From Ananas comosus (lineage: Eukaryota; Streptophyta; Magnoliopsida; Poales; Bromeliaceae), in NCBI RefSeq assembly GCF_001540865.1, contig NC_033621.1, forward strand, positions 3,553,406 through 3,617,405: a stretch of DNA of 64,000 nt, written 5' to 3'. Numbering within the stretch: the first letter of the stretch is position 1; every line of letters starts with the position of its first letter. The translations under genes were made by a program, and so were the position numbers. Positions 24,901 through 35,278 of the stretch are shown here, piece by piece. The notes below the pieces were generated by a model, which searched no databases, was not told where the DNA came from, and saw nothing but the letters and a program-made list of their open reading frames with translations.

Positions 24901-27900
24901 TTTAGTTCCAAACACAAATATCGAAAGAAAACACTTTATACTAAAAGCCAACAGGTGATTAAAATTAGTGGAAATCAGTATTAGAGACTGCTGACAAACA
25001 CCTTGAAGTTTTCCGTCAAGAATAAAAGGAGTACTGATCTCAAGATTAATGAAATCAGGATAGAAAGGATCAAATATTTAATATTAGGATTTGTTGATGC
25101 TCCCAAATAAGAAATTCACTAAGTCTTCAAGTTTGAACAATTTATTCGGTACAACATGTGAGGCGTGGGGATTTCTATTGTGACTACAACCTAGGAGTTT
25201 AATTGAGCTACTTTGAAACCTTAATAATTTCAACTTTTCAGGATGCACCGCACGCTCCGCCAACGAGGAGATTTATCAATTATCACATGCAGAGAAAACA
25301 ATTTATAGGCTGTTCGTATTACATGGTTGTAGACATCTTCACTGAGTTTATTTTGTGCAGATTAGAGGTCAGATATGAAACCTTCGAAGTGCAAAGATAG
25401 TAACAGAAGCAAATTCAACTATGAAAGAAGCAAAATTCTGATAGGAAGTGGATTTGTCATTGGTATTAACCATCTATAGTTTAACAAGTAATAACTATAA
25501 GTTGTTGGATATAACTACAAAGAGATGATGGATTCAAAGGAACACTAAGAATATTGTCCCAAGCTATAAGCTAAAGTAAAGAGCACTGCAAAATGTTGAG
25601 CCACTATTTCAGAGCATAAGGTAGAAATGGTATATAATATACAAATAAGGAAAGAGTAAATGACGGATTAACCAGCAAGAAAATTTCTCCCCGCAAAAAG
25701 GCTTGGAAACCATATATTTCTTACTGCCATTAATTAGTATATATTATGGAATAAATAATGTCTTCATCAAACGAATTCATAAGAATAATAGAAAGCATCA
25801 TATATCACAATATTTAGATGGAAGGAACAAAAAGTTTAAAGAACAATCTAATACCTGGATGGGATGCAAACCACGCTGCCGATTTCCAATACCCTCCACT
25901 GTAATTATATGCATTCCTTCCACAGAATATAACGGAGCCAAGCATGCATTGATTGCAAAATGCCTNTTTTCTCAGAAGCAGCTCAGGAGGAAAGATAAGC
26001 TCTTTTTCATTGTAAGAACTTCCGTCGGTTTCACTATAGGAAATGGGTCTATGTTGTTTCCTGCCACAAGCTTCAGAAGAGCTTCCACACAAACATGGTT
26101 TCCCTGTCGAAGGGCAAATGGTTTGATTGGTAGAGGAGCTTGCTGATGTTGAGTTAGTATATAACGAATCATCGGTTTTAGCGAAAACACGGAATGCATC
26201 AATGATCGGCCTATAGCCTGTACAACGACATAAATTTCCAGCAAGGTTTTCTTCGATCTGCTCTTCAGTGGGAGGTTGTTTGTTTGATCTCAATAGTGCA
26301 TACATAGACATTATGAAACCAGGAGTGCAAAATCCACATTGTGAACCATGAGCCTGAGCTAGAGATTCCTGCATTAAATGTGATAAATTTAGTTCCAAAC
26401 ACAAATATCGAAAGAAAACACTTTATACTAAAAGCCAACAGGTGATTAAAATTAGTGGAAATCAGTATTAGAGACTGCTGACAAACACCTTGAAGTTTTC
26501 CGTCAAGAATAAAAGGAGTACTGATCTCAAGATTAATGAAATCAGGATAGAAAGGATCAAATATTTAATATTAGGATTTGTTGATGCTCCCAAATAAGAA
26601 ATTCACTAAGTCTTCAAGTTTGAACAATTTATTCGGTACAACATGTGAGGCGTGGGGATTTCTATTGTGACTACAACCTAGGAGTTTAATTGAGCTACTT
26701 TGAAACCTTAATAATTTCAACTTTTCAGGATGCACCGCACGCTCCGCCAACGAGGAGATTTATCAATTATCACATGCAGAGAAAACAATTTATAGGCTGT
26801 TCGTATTACATGGTTGTAGACATCTTCACTGAGTTTATTTTGTGCAGATTAGAGGTCAGATATGAAACCTTCGAAGTGCAAAGATAGTAACAGAAGCAAA
26901 TTCAACTATGAAAGAAGCAAAATTCTGATAGGAAGTGGATTTGTCATTGGTATTAACCATCTATAGTTTAACAAGTAATAACTATAAGTTGTTGGATATA
27001 ACTACAAAGAGATGATGGATTCAAAGGAACACTAAGAATATTGTCCCAAGCTATAAGCTAAAGTAAAGAGCACTGCAAAATGTTGAGCCACTATTTCAGA
27101 GCATAAGGTAGAAATGGTATATAATATACAAATAAGGAAAGAGTAAATGACGGATTAACCAGCAAGAAAATTTCTCCCCGCAAAAAGGCTTGGAAACCAT
27201 ATATTTCTTACTGCCATTAATTAGTATATATTATGGAATAAATAATGTCTTCATCAAACGAATTCATAAGAATAATAGAAAGCATCATATATCACAATAT
27301 TTAGATGGAAGGAACAAAAAGTTTAAAGAACAATCTAATACCTGGATGGGATGCAAACCACGCTGCCGATTTCCAATACCCTCCACTGTAATTATATGCA
27401 TTCCTTCCACAGAATATAACGGAGCCAAGCATGCATTGATTGCAAAATGCCTGCACTAGTAACAATTTCACAGCTATAAAACTGCAAAACTGAAGATTGC
27501 ATAAAAGTAGCAGCATGTATAAGAAATACTATACGAAACACAGATTGGTAAGTGATAGAGATAGAGGTCTTTTTGTCCATTCCCAATCTGGGAAATAGAA
27601 CTTAAGAATTGAGGTGGATAAATGGAATGAAAAAGAAAGCAGAAAACATTGACTGCGAAGAATTTGTTTCTAATGCAATGAGTTAAGTAAGGCGAGGAAA
27701 CTGCTTTGCCACAACTTCCGAAGTTTATGAAGCAATATAGATGGAAAACACAATTAGGTACTATCACAGATAGGATATCTTACATCGTTTTCTTCATATG
27801 CTGATCATAGCAAGAAGCCATCACTGTACAAGCTCCACAACCACCTTCACCACATCCTAGCTTTGTCCCTGTAAGGCCAATATCTGAAACAAATACAAAT

Positions 27901-29456
27901 AATAAGACAAATCATTAACCAAAAAAATGAATTGTCACCTATCATCAACAAAGAATGAGAAGTACTAAAGCTGAAAACAAAAAAAACAGTAGACTCTCTA
28001 GTGACACAAGTATGACAAAAGACAGCTAAGATTTAGTGTGATAAAAAGAAACAAAAATATCATATGTGAAATGATTTTTTAGAATTTAGCTCTTATCGTG
28101 TAGCAAATGGACATTTTTCTTATGTGTTTGATCATATAGTAAATAGTAGAGATTACTAGTAGCACATATGGCATGCACCAGCACAGTATGCACCTGTATA
28201 CCATGCACATACGACACTAGCACGGTATATATTGGCACTTCAACTTGTTACTAAAATCTCTTAAATAATTGGTCATACGCAGAATTGATAACTCGTGCTA
28301 GAAATTAGCATGATACCATAAAAAAATAATATCAAGTTTAGCATCATCACCTCAATCATATAATCATCAAAACGTAGATACCGGCAAAAATAATAAATCG
28401 AGAAAGCTTCACAGAAAATCAGAAGATTCTTACAACAGGAGGAAACTGCCAAAAGAGAATTGGTTTAGCATTTAAACAGTAGAAGTTTCGAGCTTCTAAT
28501 GTGGAAAAAAGCTCAAATGAGCTACTATTCCCCAAAAATAGAAGCTCCGGCACCAACCTTCTGCATCTAGCTGCAGCAAGAAGCCATTTAACCAGCTTCA
28601 ATGTTAGAAATTTCTTTAGATTTCTCCATACAGCTTAATTCAACAGCACGTCGAAACAGCTTAATTCAACAGCACTTCCACAGTAGCTCCAGCTCAGCCA
28701 AATAGGCCCGAAGCACTTCACAATAAGTAACAACCACTAATAAAGGCCTACCTTTCTTACAGTTGCTAAAACACTGAAAGCTACAGCATTTTTAGTGTGT
28801 TTTCAAATCAAAAGGTGAAAAAATATAATTCCCAAAAATTGTGCAAATAACTCCACATGCGGATATGATTGAACATAATGCAAGTAAAATCAATCCCCTA
28901 TTAATTATGAAAATGGGTGAATTATACATCCATTCGAGATCGAATGATTTAGCTTCAAAAAATTAATAAAACTTTCTAAAAAAAATCCATGGTGCTAAGA
29001 AAAGTAAATACCTAATCCAAATAAATAGTACAAACAAATAGCAAAACCATATAAGACAAGTGCGCATTAATTTTAACTTAAATTTCATAACTTTATCCAA
29101 CGATTCCAACCTCTCTCTCAATCGAACGAAACCAACGAAAACATTTACATTTTTGTTCGGCAAATCAAAACCATCCAAACGACCATCCCATGCAATAGAA
29201 AAGGGTGAAAAGAGAGCCTAAAAATCCAATCTTTTAGCGAAAATCCCCAAAACCAATCCAAAAAAAACTCATTAAAACACCAATTAAAAGAAAAATTAAA
29301 AACTTTCAACAGGGCCGAACCTCTGAGGTATTGGAGAAGGGTGAGGTGGGCGAGCCCATCGGGGAGCACGCGGCGCACGCCATTAACGTAGAGGATCGCC
29401 TCCTTCGACCACCCCTCCCCCACCACCAACTCCTCCATCTTCGTGAGAGAACCCAT
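15989..29456 (-). CDS. XDH: xanthine dehydrogenase, copy A (14 exons, 1359 aa)
   Basis: Molybdo-flavoenzyme oxidising hypoxanthine to xanthine to urate with NAD+ in purine breakdown; a cytosolic homodimer in plants. Exons 5' to 3': 29456-29321, 27883-27784, 27450-27342, 24881-23400, 22079-21837, 21676-21365, 20378-20139, 19560-19276, 19182-18961, 18032-17871, 17790-17656, 17396-17160, 16976-16803, 16231-15989. Joined length is 4080 nt, frame open. Visible: first 2Fe-2S domain [12 protein letters not shown] (Cys56, 61, 64, 86), second QCGFCTPG and CRCTGYRP (Cys126, 129, 162, 164), FAD site [10 protein letters not shown] and VGGN, and Moco domain [20 protein letters not shown] (Glu829), LERAMF (Arg907), [24 protein letters not shown] (Glu1295). 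These equal bovine Glu802, Arg880 and Glu1261, which separate XDH from aldehyde oxidase. The ATG at 29456 (MGSL) matches known plant XDH starts. The region holds an assembly duplication and a MITE. Confidence 0.95.
18095..18586. mobile_element. 492-bp MULE-type MITE in XDH copy A intron 9, with perfect 9-bp TSD
   Basis: Ends GGCTACATTACAGAAAACCC and the complement of gggttttatataatttagcc are inverted repeats that continue inward (for example ttacattttgcccccttaa against ttaagggaacaaagtgtagg). AAAGAAAAA flanks both sides (18086-18094 and 18587-18595). Copy B has the empty site at about 41568-41590 (aatgatgaagagaaaatag). The centre (about 18270-18440) is a GC-rich string of CTCGCCC/CCTCCGTCGCC units unlike the AT-rich host intron, suggesting captured or expanded foreign sequence. 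Confidence 0.9.
24480..25965. repeat. first copy of a 1486-bp false duplication (assembly error)
   Basis: This segment reappears at 25967-27452 with a constant offset of 1487. Every open frame inside both copies has the same length and translation, and line-by-line reading shows no difference. The two are separated by a single n. The segment holds the 5' part of XDH exon 4 (to 24881), intron 3, and a second exon 3 (25963-25855) with its acceptor. Copy B has only one such unit. Two contig ends that overlap but were joined end to end explain this fully. Confidence 0.93.
25967..27452. repeat. second copy of the 1486-bp false duplication
   Basis: Contains a truncated repeat of XDH exon 4 (26368-25967), intron 3 and the true exon 3 (27450-27342). 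The copy of exon 4 stops at the n instead of continuing through the FAD domain. Gene predictors would be misled into extra or chimeric exons here. Confidence 0.93.
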
Positions 29457-31111
29457 CCCAAACCTCTCGAAATCGCCTCCCAAAGTCAATGCTTCGATCA
29501 CCTCAAACACGATATAGGAGATGAATATACGAGGAGAGGGAGAAGACAATTTTTTTTTCTTTTTTAAATTGTAGAGCTTATCGCAATTGCTGCTTTTCAG
29601 AGAAGCTGTAGCAGCTAAAGAATACCAAATGTTCGGTATTGGCCAATTTGCATAAAAAATCCGTCAGTTTTGAGATTTTGCAAAACTGCATTGCATTTTT
29701 TAATTTTACAGATTCGAAATAAATTTTTAGCAAATTGATCAAAATACTCTTATTATTTTTTCTCTCGTTCTTTTTTTTCCTCTCTCCAAAGAAAGCAGTG
29801 GAGGCGGAGGCGGAAACGGCCCGCCTCGCCTCTCACCCTCATGACCTCAGTCATCGCCCACGCACCTCCCGTCTTCCTAGCATCCAACCCTACAGAGACC
29901 GTGCCGCGACTTTTTTTTTTTTCCTTTTCGAGCCTCCACGGCCTCCGATGACGTCTATCTCACCCTCTCTCGCCCTTCCCCGCCCTTTCCCCCTCCTTCC
30001 TCCTTCGCCTCCTCCGTCGTCTTCTCCGCCAACGCCGACAATGCAGAGGTCACTGCGGTGCCGTAGCCTCAGAGCGCGGGATCCTTAACGGCGTCGTCGC
30101 TGGAGCCGTGACCGTTGGCGAAGAGGTATGATCAAAAAAAAATTATAGAAGAGGAAAGAAAAAAAAATAAAGATAAAAAATTATAAAAAAAAGAAGATGA
30201 AGATGAAACTGCACTTTTAAAATAAAATTACACTGTTTAAAATTTTTTTTGCATTGTTTTAAATGAAAATTACATTCTTTAAGATAGAAATCACACTCTT
30301 TAGATCATATTTACATTATTTAGGACAATGTTGCACTCTTTAGGTCACACTTTTTTTTTTTGATTAAATAGGGGTTGCTAAATCACACTTTTGGTCCCTA
30401 AGCACGTAACTGTTTGACCGATCGTCGAATTTTAATTTATTACTAGCAACTAACCCGTGCAATGCACGGATTTTAAATTTATCTTTTAATTACATTTTTT
30501 ATATAATATATATTAATTTTTACATATTAAAATTTTCTAATATATTTTTATTACAATTTTTATATAATATATATTAATTTTTACATATTAAGNATGTATT
30601 CCATTCTTTCTTTTTTTTTATTATTTGAAGTTTTTTATTTGTATGTTAATGAGAATTTCATTTTCCAAGAAAAATGTAACTGTAATAATGACTTGTCAGC
30701 TGTATTTTTCAAGATAATTAATATATGTACTTCTTATGCATTTTGAAAGAGGGGTAGTTTGGTCATCTTTTTGAAAAAACGGATCGAATCTGCAAAAACG
30801 AAAAATGTGGCCCGATTTTGCAAAAGCCCAAAACTAGTGGATTTTTTATACAAATTGGCCTAAATTCAATGACTAAGTATTGCTGTATTAATAATGTAGA
30901 AGTGACACGACTTCTTAATTATTATCGGATCATCCTTCACAACATTACCGCATCACATCACATCAACTATGTTAAACTTTGAGGATCAAATGCCACACGA
31001 ATCATAATTTGAGGGCCAATAGTGTAATTTGGTTGACAATAAAGTGTCATAATTAAGGCTATTAAAAAAAAAAAAGTATCCGAGGAGACGACCGAAATAA
31101 CGAAGCGCACG

Positions 31112-31114
31112 GAT

Positions 31115-31145
<31 letters not shown>
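31112..31145 (+). repeat. (GA)n microsatellite
   Basis: About 16 uninterrupted GA units, just before a GC-rich stretch (31150-31400) that reads like a 5' UTR and first exon: an ATG at about 31340 leads into a short open frame ending at a GTGAGG donor-like site. It could be a captured gene start; no product is recognised. Confidence 0.7.
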
Positions 31146-31148
<3 letters not shown>

Positions 31149-31539
31149 ACGGGATCTTATGATCTCATCTCACCACTCTGCGTCGTCTTCTTCGATCAAG
31201 CGCTCCGACGCGTAGCTCCCCACGAATCCCGTCCCCAACACCAACATTCGATGATTCGCCCCCGACCCCGACATCGCCGCCGCCGGCCGACGATCGCCGG
31301 CGGCGGTGGGAATCGGAACGGGGCGCCGCGAATCGCCGCCATGTTAGGAGAAGGAGAGAGAAAAGGAGGAGGCGCGCTGAGACTCAGGTGAGGAGTTCTT
31401 AATCACGAGGGACTAATTAGTTGGGTAACAATTTAATTAAACCCTGCGCGGTTTAGCTCAGCTTTTAGATCTTTTCTCTTTTCCATCTTCTTCCTCCTCT
31501 TCCTTCAGGTCCGCCAATGTCACCCTCCCTTTCTCCTTC

Positions 31540-31800
31540 CAGATCCTCACGATCGCGTCGCCGCACATACGCCCCAACTTCGCGGCGAAGTAGATGCCCT
31601 CGCCGGAGCACCGCGCGACGTAGCCGGTGAGGGCGCAGGTGCTCGGGGATAGGGTGGGCCTCGACGCAGACGATGAAGATGACGCTGCCAGCGAGCTTGG
31701 GTGCGGCCCGTGCGCTGGCGGCGGCCTAGAAGCGGCGGATGGCAGGCTTGGCAGCAGCGATGCCGGTGCCGACGGTGACGTGGTCGCACTTGGGGAAGAC
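31540..31800 (-). pseudogene. captured GC-rich gene fragment, copy 1
   Basis: Minus-strand reading contains GYVARCSGEGIYFAAKLG and GDAIVRIWKEK. The same segment occurs inverted at 32100-32345 (GYVTRCSDERIYFAAKSG, GDAIMRIWKED). Conservation of the amino acids in this frame suggests a former coding exon. I do not recognise the parent gene, and frames differ upstream. It lies inside the composite TIR element, as expected for transduplicated host sequence. Confidence 0.45.
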
Positions 31801-32099
31801 CCAGGTGCTATATTTTATTTTACAAATTGTATAGCAATAGTACCAATAAAAAGCACTGTAGTTTATGATTATGTGATTTATAGATACAACACTTTACTAT
31901 TCTCTTTAATGCAAAACATTTTGCTGGCAAAATACGCAATATGTATGAACAATGCTAGCACTACAACTCTATTTCTTTGCTAGGCTTTTCATCTTTTTTA
32001 TTACTAAAAATTTTAAAACAATTGAAATCTGTAAATTACGCACCGAGTGTATCTCCGACGGCGAATGACTGAGAAGATGACCAATCGGAGTAGAAACTA

Positions 32100-32345
32100 G
32101 CGTTGGGCCGTCGGCACCGGCATCGCCGCCGCCAAGCCCGCCATCCGCCGCCTCCAGGTCGTCGCCCGCGCCCAGGCCGCTCCCAAGCTCACCGGCGACG
32201 TCGTTGTCAGTGTTCGCGTCGAGGACCACCCCATCCTCGAGCACCCGCACCCTCGCCGGCTACGTCACACGGTGCTCCGACGAGCGCATCTACTTCGCCG
32301 CAAAGTCGGGGCGCATATGCGGTGACGCGATCATGAGGATTTGGA
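32100..32345 (+). pseudogene. captured GC-rich gene fragment, copy 2 (inverted relative to copy 1)
   Basis: Runs directly into the right transposon arm at about 32355. Small indels between the copies break a shared frame in the first half, while the IYFAAK...GDAI half stays aligned. Transcription through both copies would give a foldback RNA. Confidence 0.45.
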
Positions 32346-33199
32346 AGGAGGATGGAAAAAAAAAGTGTAAATTTTACCAATATAGTGCAATATTATCCTA
32401 AAGAGTGTAAATATAATCTCAAAGAGTGTGATTTTTGTTTCAAAAAGTGTAATTTTTATTTAAAACAGTGCAAAAAAATTTTAACAGTGTAATTTTATTT
32501 TAACAGTGTAATTTTATTTTTTTCTTTTTTTTTTCTATAATTTTTTGCCTTTATTTTTTTTTTTTCTACAATTTTTTTTTGTCATGCTTCTTCGCCAACG
32601 GCCACGGCGCCAGCGACGACGCTGCTAAGAACTTTCTGCTCCGAGGTTCCAGCGCCGCAGCAACTTCCGCGGTGTCGACGTCGGCGTCGGAGACAGCCGA
32701 GGAGGCGAAGGAGGAGGAAAAAAGAGAGGGCAGGGAATGACGAGAGAGGGTGAGATAGGCGTCATCGTCGGAGGTTGTGGAGGAGGCTCGGGGAGGGGAA
32801 AAAAAAAAGTCACGGTGCGGCCTCGGCGGGGTCGGAAGCGAGGAATGCGGGGGTGCACAGGTGATGGCGAGGGCATGAGGGTGAGATGCGAGGCAGGTTG
32901 TTTCCGCCTCTGCCTCTGCCTCTCCAAAAAATAAAAAAAGAAGAGAGAAAAATAATAATAATATTTTAATCAGTTTATTAAAAATTCGGATTGAATCGAC
33001 AAAATCTAAAAAAAGGGCCCAGTAAAAAANAGCAAAATCATGAATACAAAAATATAAAAACAAACGCCTATAGATATAGGTCTTTTGAGAATACGCCTTA
33101 GAATCATATTTTTATGACTTCTTTTCTAGAATTTTTTTTATAAATAGTCTTCTTGAAACTTTTATTTACAAAAATAGGCCTCCTTAAAATTTATTTGTA

Positions 33200-33460
33200 A
33201 AAATAGTCTCCAAATTGGCCAGGTCAGCAAGCAGGAATATGCGGTAAATGGTTTACCGCATATATATATGCGGTAAACCATTCACCGCATTTGTGGGACC
33301 ATCAGCTACCTCAGTCACGTGTGCTGGGAGCATGAAATACCGCTTTTAAAGGCGGTGAATGGTTCACCGCTTTTAAATGCGGTGAATAGTTCACCGCTTT
33401 TAAAGGCGGCGAATGGTTCACCGCTTTTAAATGCGGTGAACCATTCACCGCCTTGGATCA
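33200..33460. repeat. array of palindromic TTCACCGC / GCGGTGAA units
   Basis: At least six GCGGTAAA, GCGGTGAA or TTCACCGC half-sites alternate with ttttaaa spacers and form nested palindromes such as gcggtgaaccattcaccgcc. The same motif recurs in the TIR elements between 52.8 and 57 kb. The left flank (about 33080-33215) has the ttacaaaaatag type ends of that family. Confidence 0.8.
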
Positions 33461-33479
33461 TTTATACCCCACCGCGCCC

Positions 33480-33800
33480 GAGCCCCTTTCCTTTCTCTCT
33501 CGCTCACCCGCGCGCGAGCTTCTCCACTGTCTCCCGCACGCTCCCTCACTCCTCTCTACCTCACTCGAGTCCGACGCCGCCGTCGCTGCCGCCGTCGCCG
33601 GCGCCGCCGACTGTACCCGCGCGCGAGCTCCTGCGTCTCCAGAGCTTCTCCTCTCTGTCTCCCGCACGCTCTCTCACTCCTCTCTATCTTACTCACTCCG
33701 ACCCGAGTCCGAGGCCGCCGTCGCTGCGGACGCCGCCATCGCTGCGGACGCCGCCATCGCTGCCGCCGTCGCCGGCGCCGACTGTACTGCTTCTGCCGTG
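33480..33800. repeat. GC-rich direct duplication, no supported gene
   Basis: Two related units (about 33505-33635 and 33635-33790) share cgcgcgagct, tctcccgcacgct, ctcactcctctcta, gagtccga and gtcgccggcgcc. Frames of 183 and 128 codons here are low-complexity Pro/Ser/Ala/Leu. From 33800 to 34560 the sequence is mixed, with a GC-rich leader-like stretch at 33960-34300, but no gene is recognised. Confidence 0.55.
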
Positions 33801-34591
33801 CCTTCTCTTCTCAGCATTGCAACGACATTGTTCCATTAGGTTAGTGGTGAGAGGTTTGAGAAAAATCTAATTATTTTTGAAATAGAGTTGATTGTTTCTA
33901 AATAATNAAAAAAAAAGCGTTTTTTTTGGATAAAATTTAAGTATTCGCGAATCGCCCAAAAAAAGTTCGGCCCTCGCGGGTCGCGGGTCTCGCGGGTCGC
34001 GGCCCACCCAAAACAGAAAACAGAAAAAGCCCTTCGGTCCGAGTTCGCTTCCCTCCCCGCAAAACAACAAAATCACTCGATCAAAAAGTTTTTGCCCTAA
34101 CACTCCCTCTCACCCCTGCGGCCCTGCCACCGACCTCAGCCCCCATCCCTTCCCCTCCCCCTCTTCCCTTCCGGCCGCTCGCCGAACGCCATCGGAAGCC
34201 CCCGCGGCGCCACATCGAAGATCGTGTTCTTCACTCTTCATAAATCGAAACCCTCCTCGTCGCCTCTTACTCTTCCTCTTCCGCTTCCGCTCTCCAACGA
34301 TGGATCAGTAATCGGGTGGTTCTTTACAAACCAGGTACGAATCGGGTGGTTCTCTCTCTCTCTCTCTTTCCTTTATTTCATGATTTCATCTTCTCTTAAT
34401 TACTGACTCTATGGTTTTGAGTACCAAGACCACGACTACAAAATGTACCTCATACTTCTTTTTTTATCTTTAATCTCTACAGCATACATGAATCTTCGAA
34501 GATACCATAGATATTCTTAAAACAGAATAATCAGCAAATAAGGTTTTAAGACCTCAATAGGTTGATATGCGCAGCAGCATACATGAATATC

Positions 34592-34885
34592 CTGTGCTTG
34601 TGTGCTTTATGTTTATTCAAGCTTTCATGTATGCTTATTATATGTGGAATTGTGAACTTTATATATCTTTTATTTGTTTACTGTTTAGACTTTAGATATG
34701 CTAGTATGCACTATGCAAAGTGCGAGTTTTATCTTGTACTTTGTTTCCAACTATGCTTGTATGTGAACCTTCTATGCTTTATATTTAAAGTCTAAACAGT
34801 AAACAAATAAAAGATATATAAAGTTCATAATTCCACATATAAGCATGCATAAAAGCTTGAATAAACATAAAACATTCAAGCACAG
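34592..34885. repeat. long inverted repeat (about 105-bp arms, about 90-bp loop) upstream of BRX1
   Basis: The left arm 34592-34698 and right arm 34787-34885 are near-perfect complements. For example ttatgtttattcaagctttt-type sequence pairs with aaaagcttgaataaacataa, and tatatcttttatttgtttac pairs with gtaaacaaataaaagatata. The few mismatches are single bases or 2-bp indels. Transcribed, it would form a hairpin of more than 90 bp. It may be a foldback MITE or a small-RNA-producing locus. It ends about 390 bp before the BRX1 start codon. Confidence 0.85.
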
Positions 34886-35278
34886 AAAGTTCTAGTGGGA
34901 TTTGAGTCTTGCGACACCACCCGAGTACACTTTAGANTCTTATATTCTTAAGAATTATGAGTATTTATGCTAATAGCATAAATCTTGAGAGAAAAAAATT
35001 TAATTTAATAGCCGAATTTTTTATCCCGAATATTTAATTGGTGAACGTATAATATCCGTATAAATCACTTATCCGAATAATTGGCGAATCCATTTTTTAG
35101 CCGTATTTTTTAACAAATTTAAAAATTAGAAGACGAATTTTATCTGAATTATATCCGTACCGAATTTTTGCCGAATCCGAATTAACTAACTCTCTCTCCC
35201 CCCTCGAAACCCTAGTCGACTCCACTGCGCCTTCTTACTTATCTAGGGCTAGGGTTTATCTCCACCCCTCTCCTTCGC

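Larger units (their letters stand above)
29640..33060. mobile_element. composite long-TIR transposon region (Mutator-like, Pack-MULE-type)
   Basis: The left arm (about 29640-30357) and right arm (about 32360-33060) are inverted copies of each other. They share a GC-rich block (29810-30110 against 32585-32930), an A-rich block, and a block of tacactgttt/acagtgtaat units. A third, shorter end of the same kind at about 30770-30862, inverted relative to 29640, suggests a nested element 29640-30862. Within the region, 31540-31800 and 32100-32345 are inverted copies of a GC-rich, gene-like fragment. A hairpin-forming ccgtgcattgcacgg (minus strand, about 30460) followed by ctag resembles a Helitron 3' end. 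Single n's at 30593 and 33030 limit certainty. No transposase was seen. Confidence 0.7.

Noticed and set aside
25814..26404. A separate truncated XDH gene between exons 3 and 4 of copy A
   Set aside because: It is an exact copy of neighbouring sequence across a single n and is better explained as an assembly error.
15989..29456. Aldehyde oxidase as an alternative identity for the molybdo-flavoenzymes
   Set aside because: The Glu of GGKETR, the Arg of LERAMF and the plant XDH-type FAD-domain blocks favour xanthine dehydrogenase; plant aldehyde oxidases differ at these positions.
33200..33460. CRISPR-like regular repeat array
   Set aside because: Repeats are palindromic half-sites with short AT spacers in plant nuclear DNA, not direct repeats with unique spacers.
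33319..33870. 183-codon and 128-codon Pro/Ser/Ala-rich frames
   Set aside because: Low-complexity frames in a GC-rich direct duplication, overlapping each other and beginning inside the palindromic repeat array.
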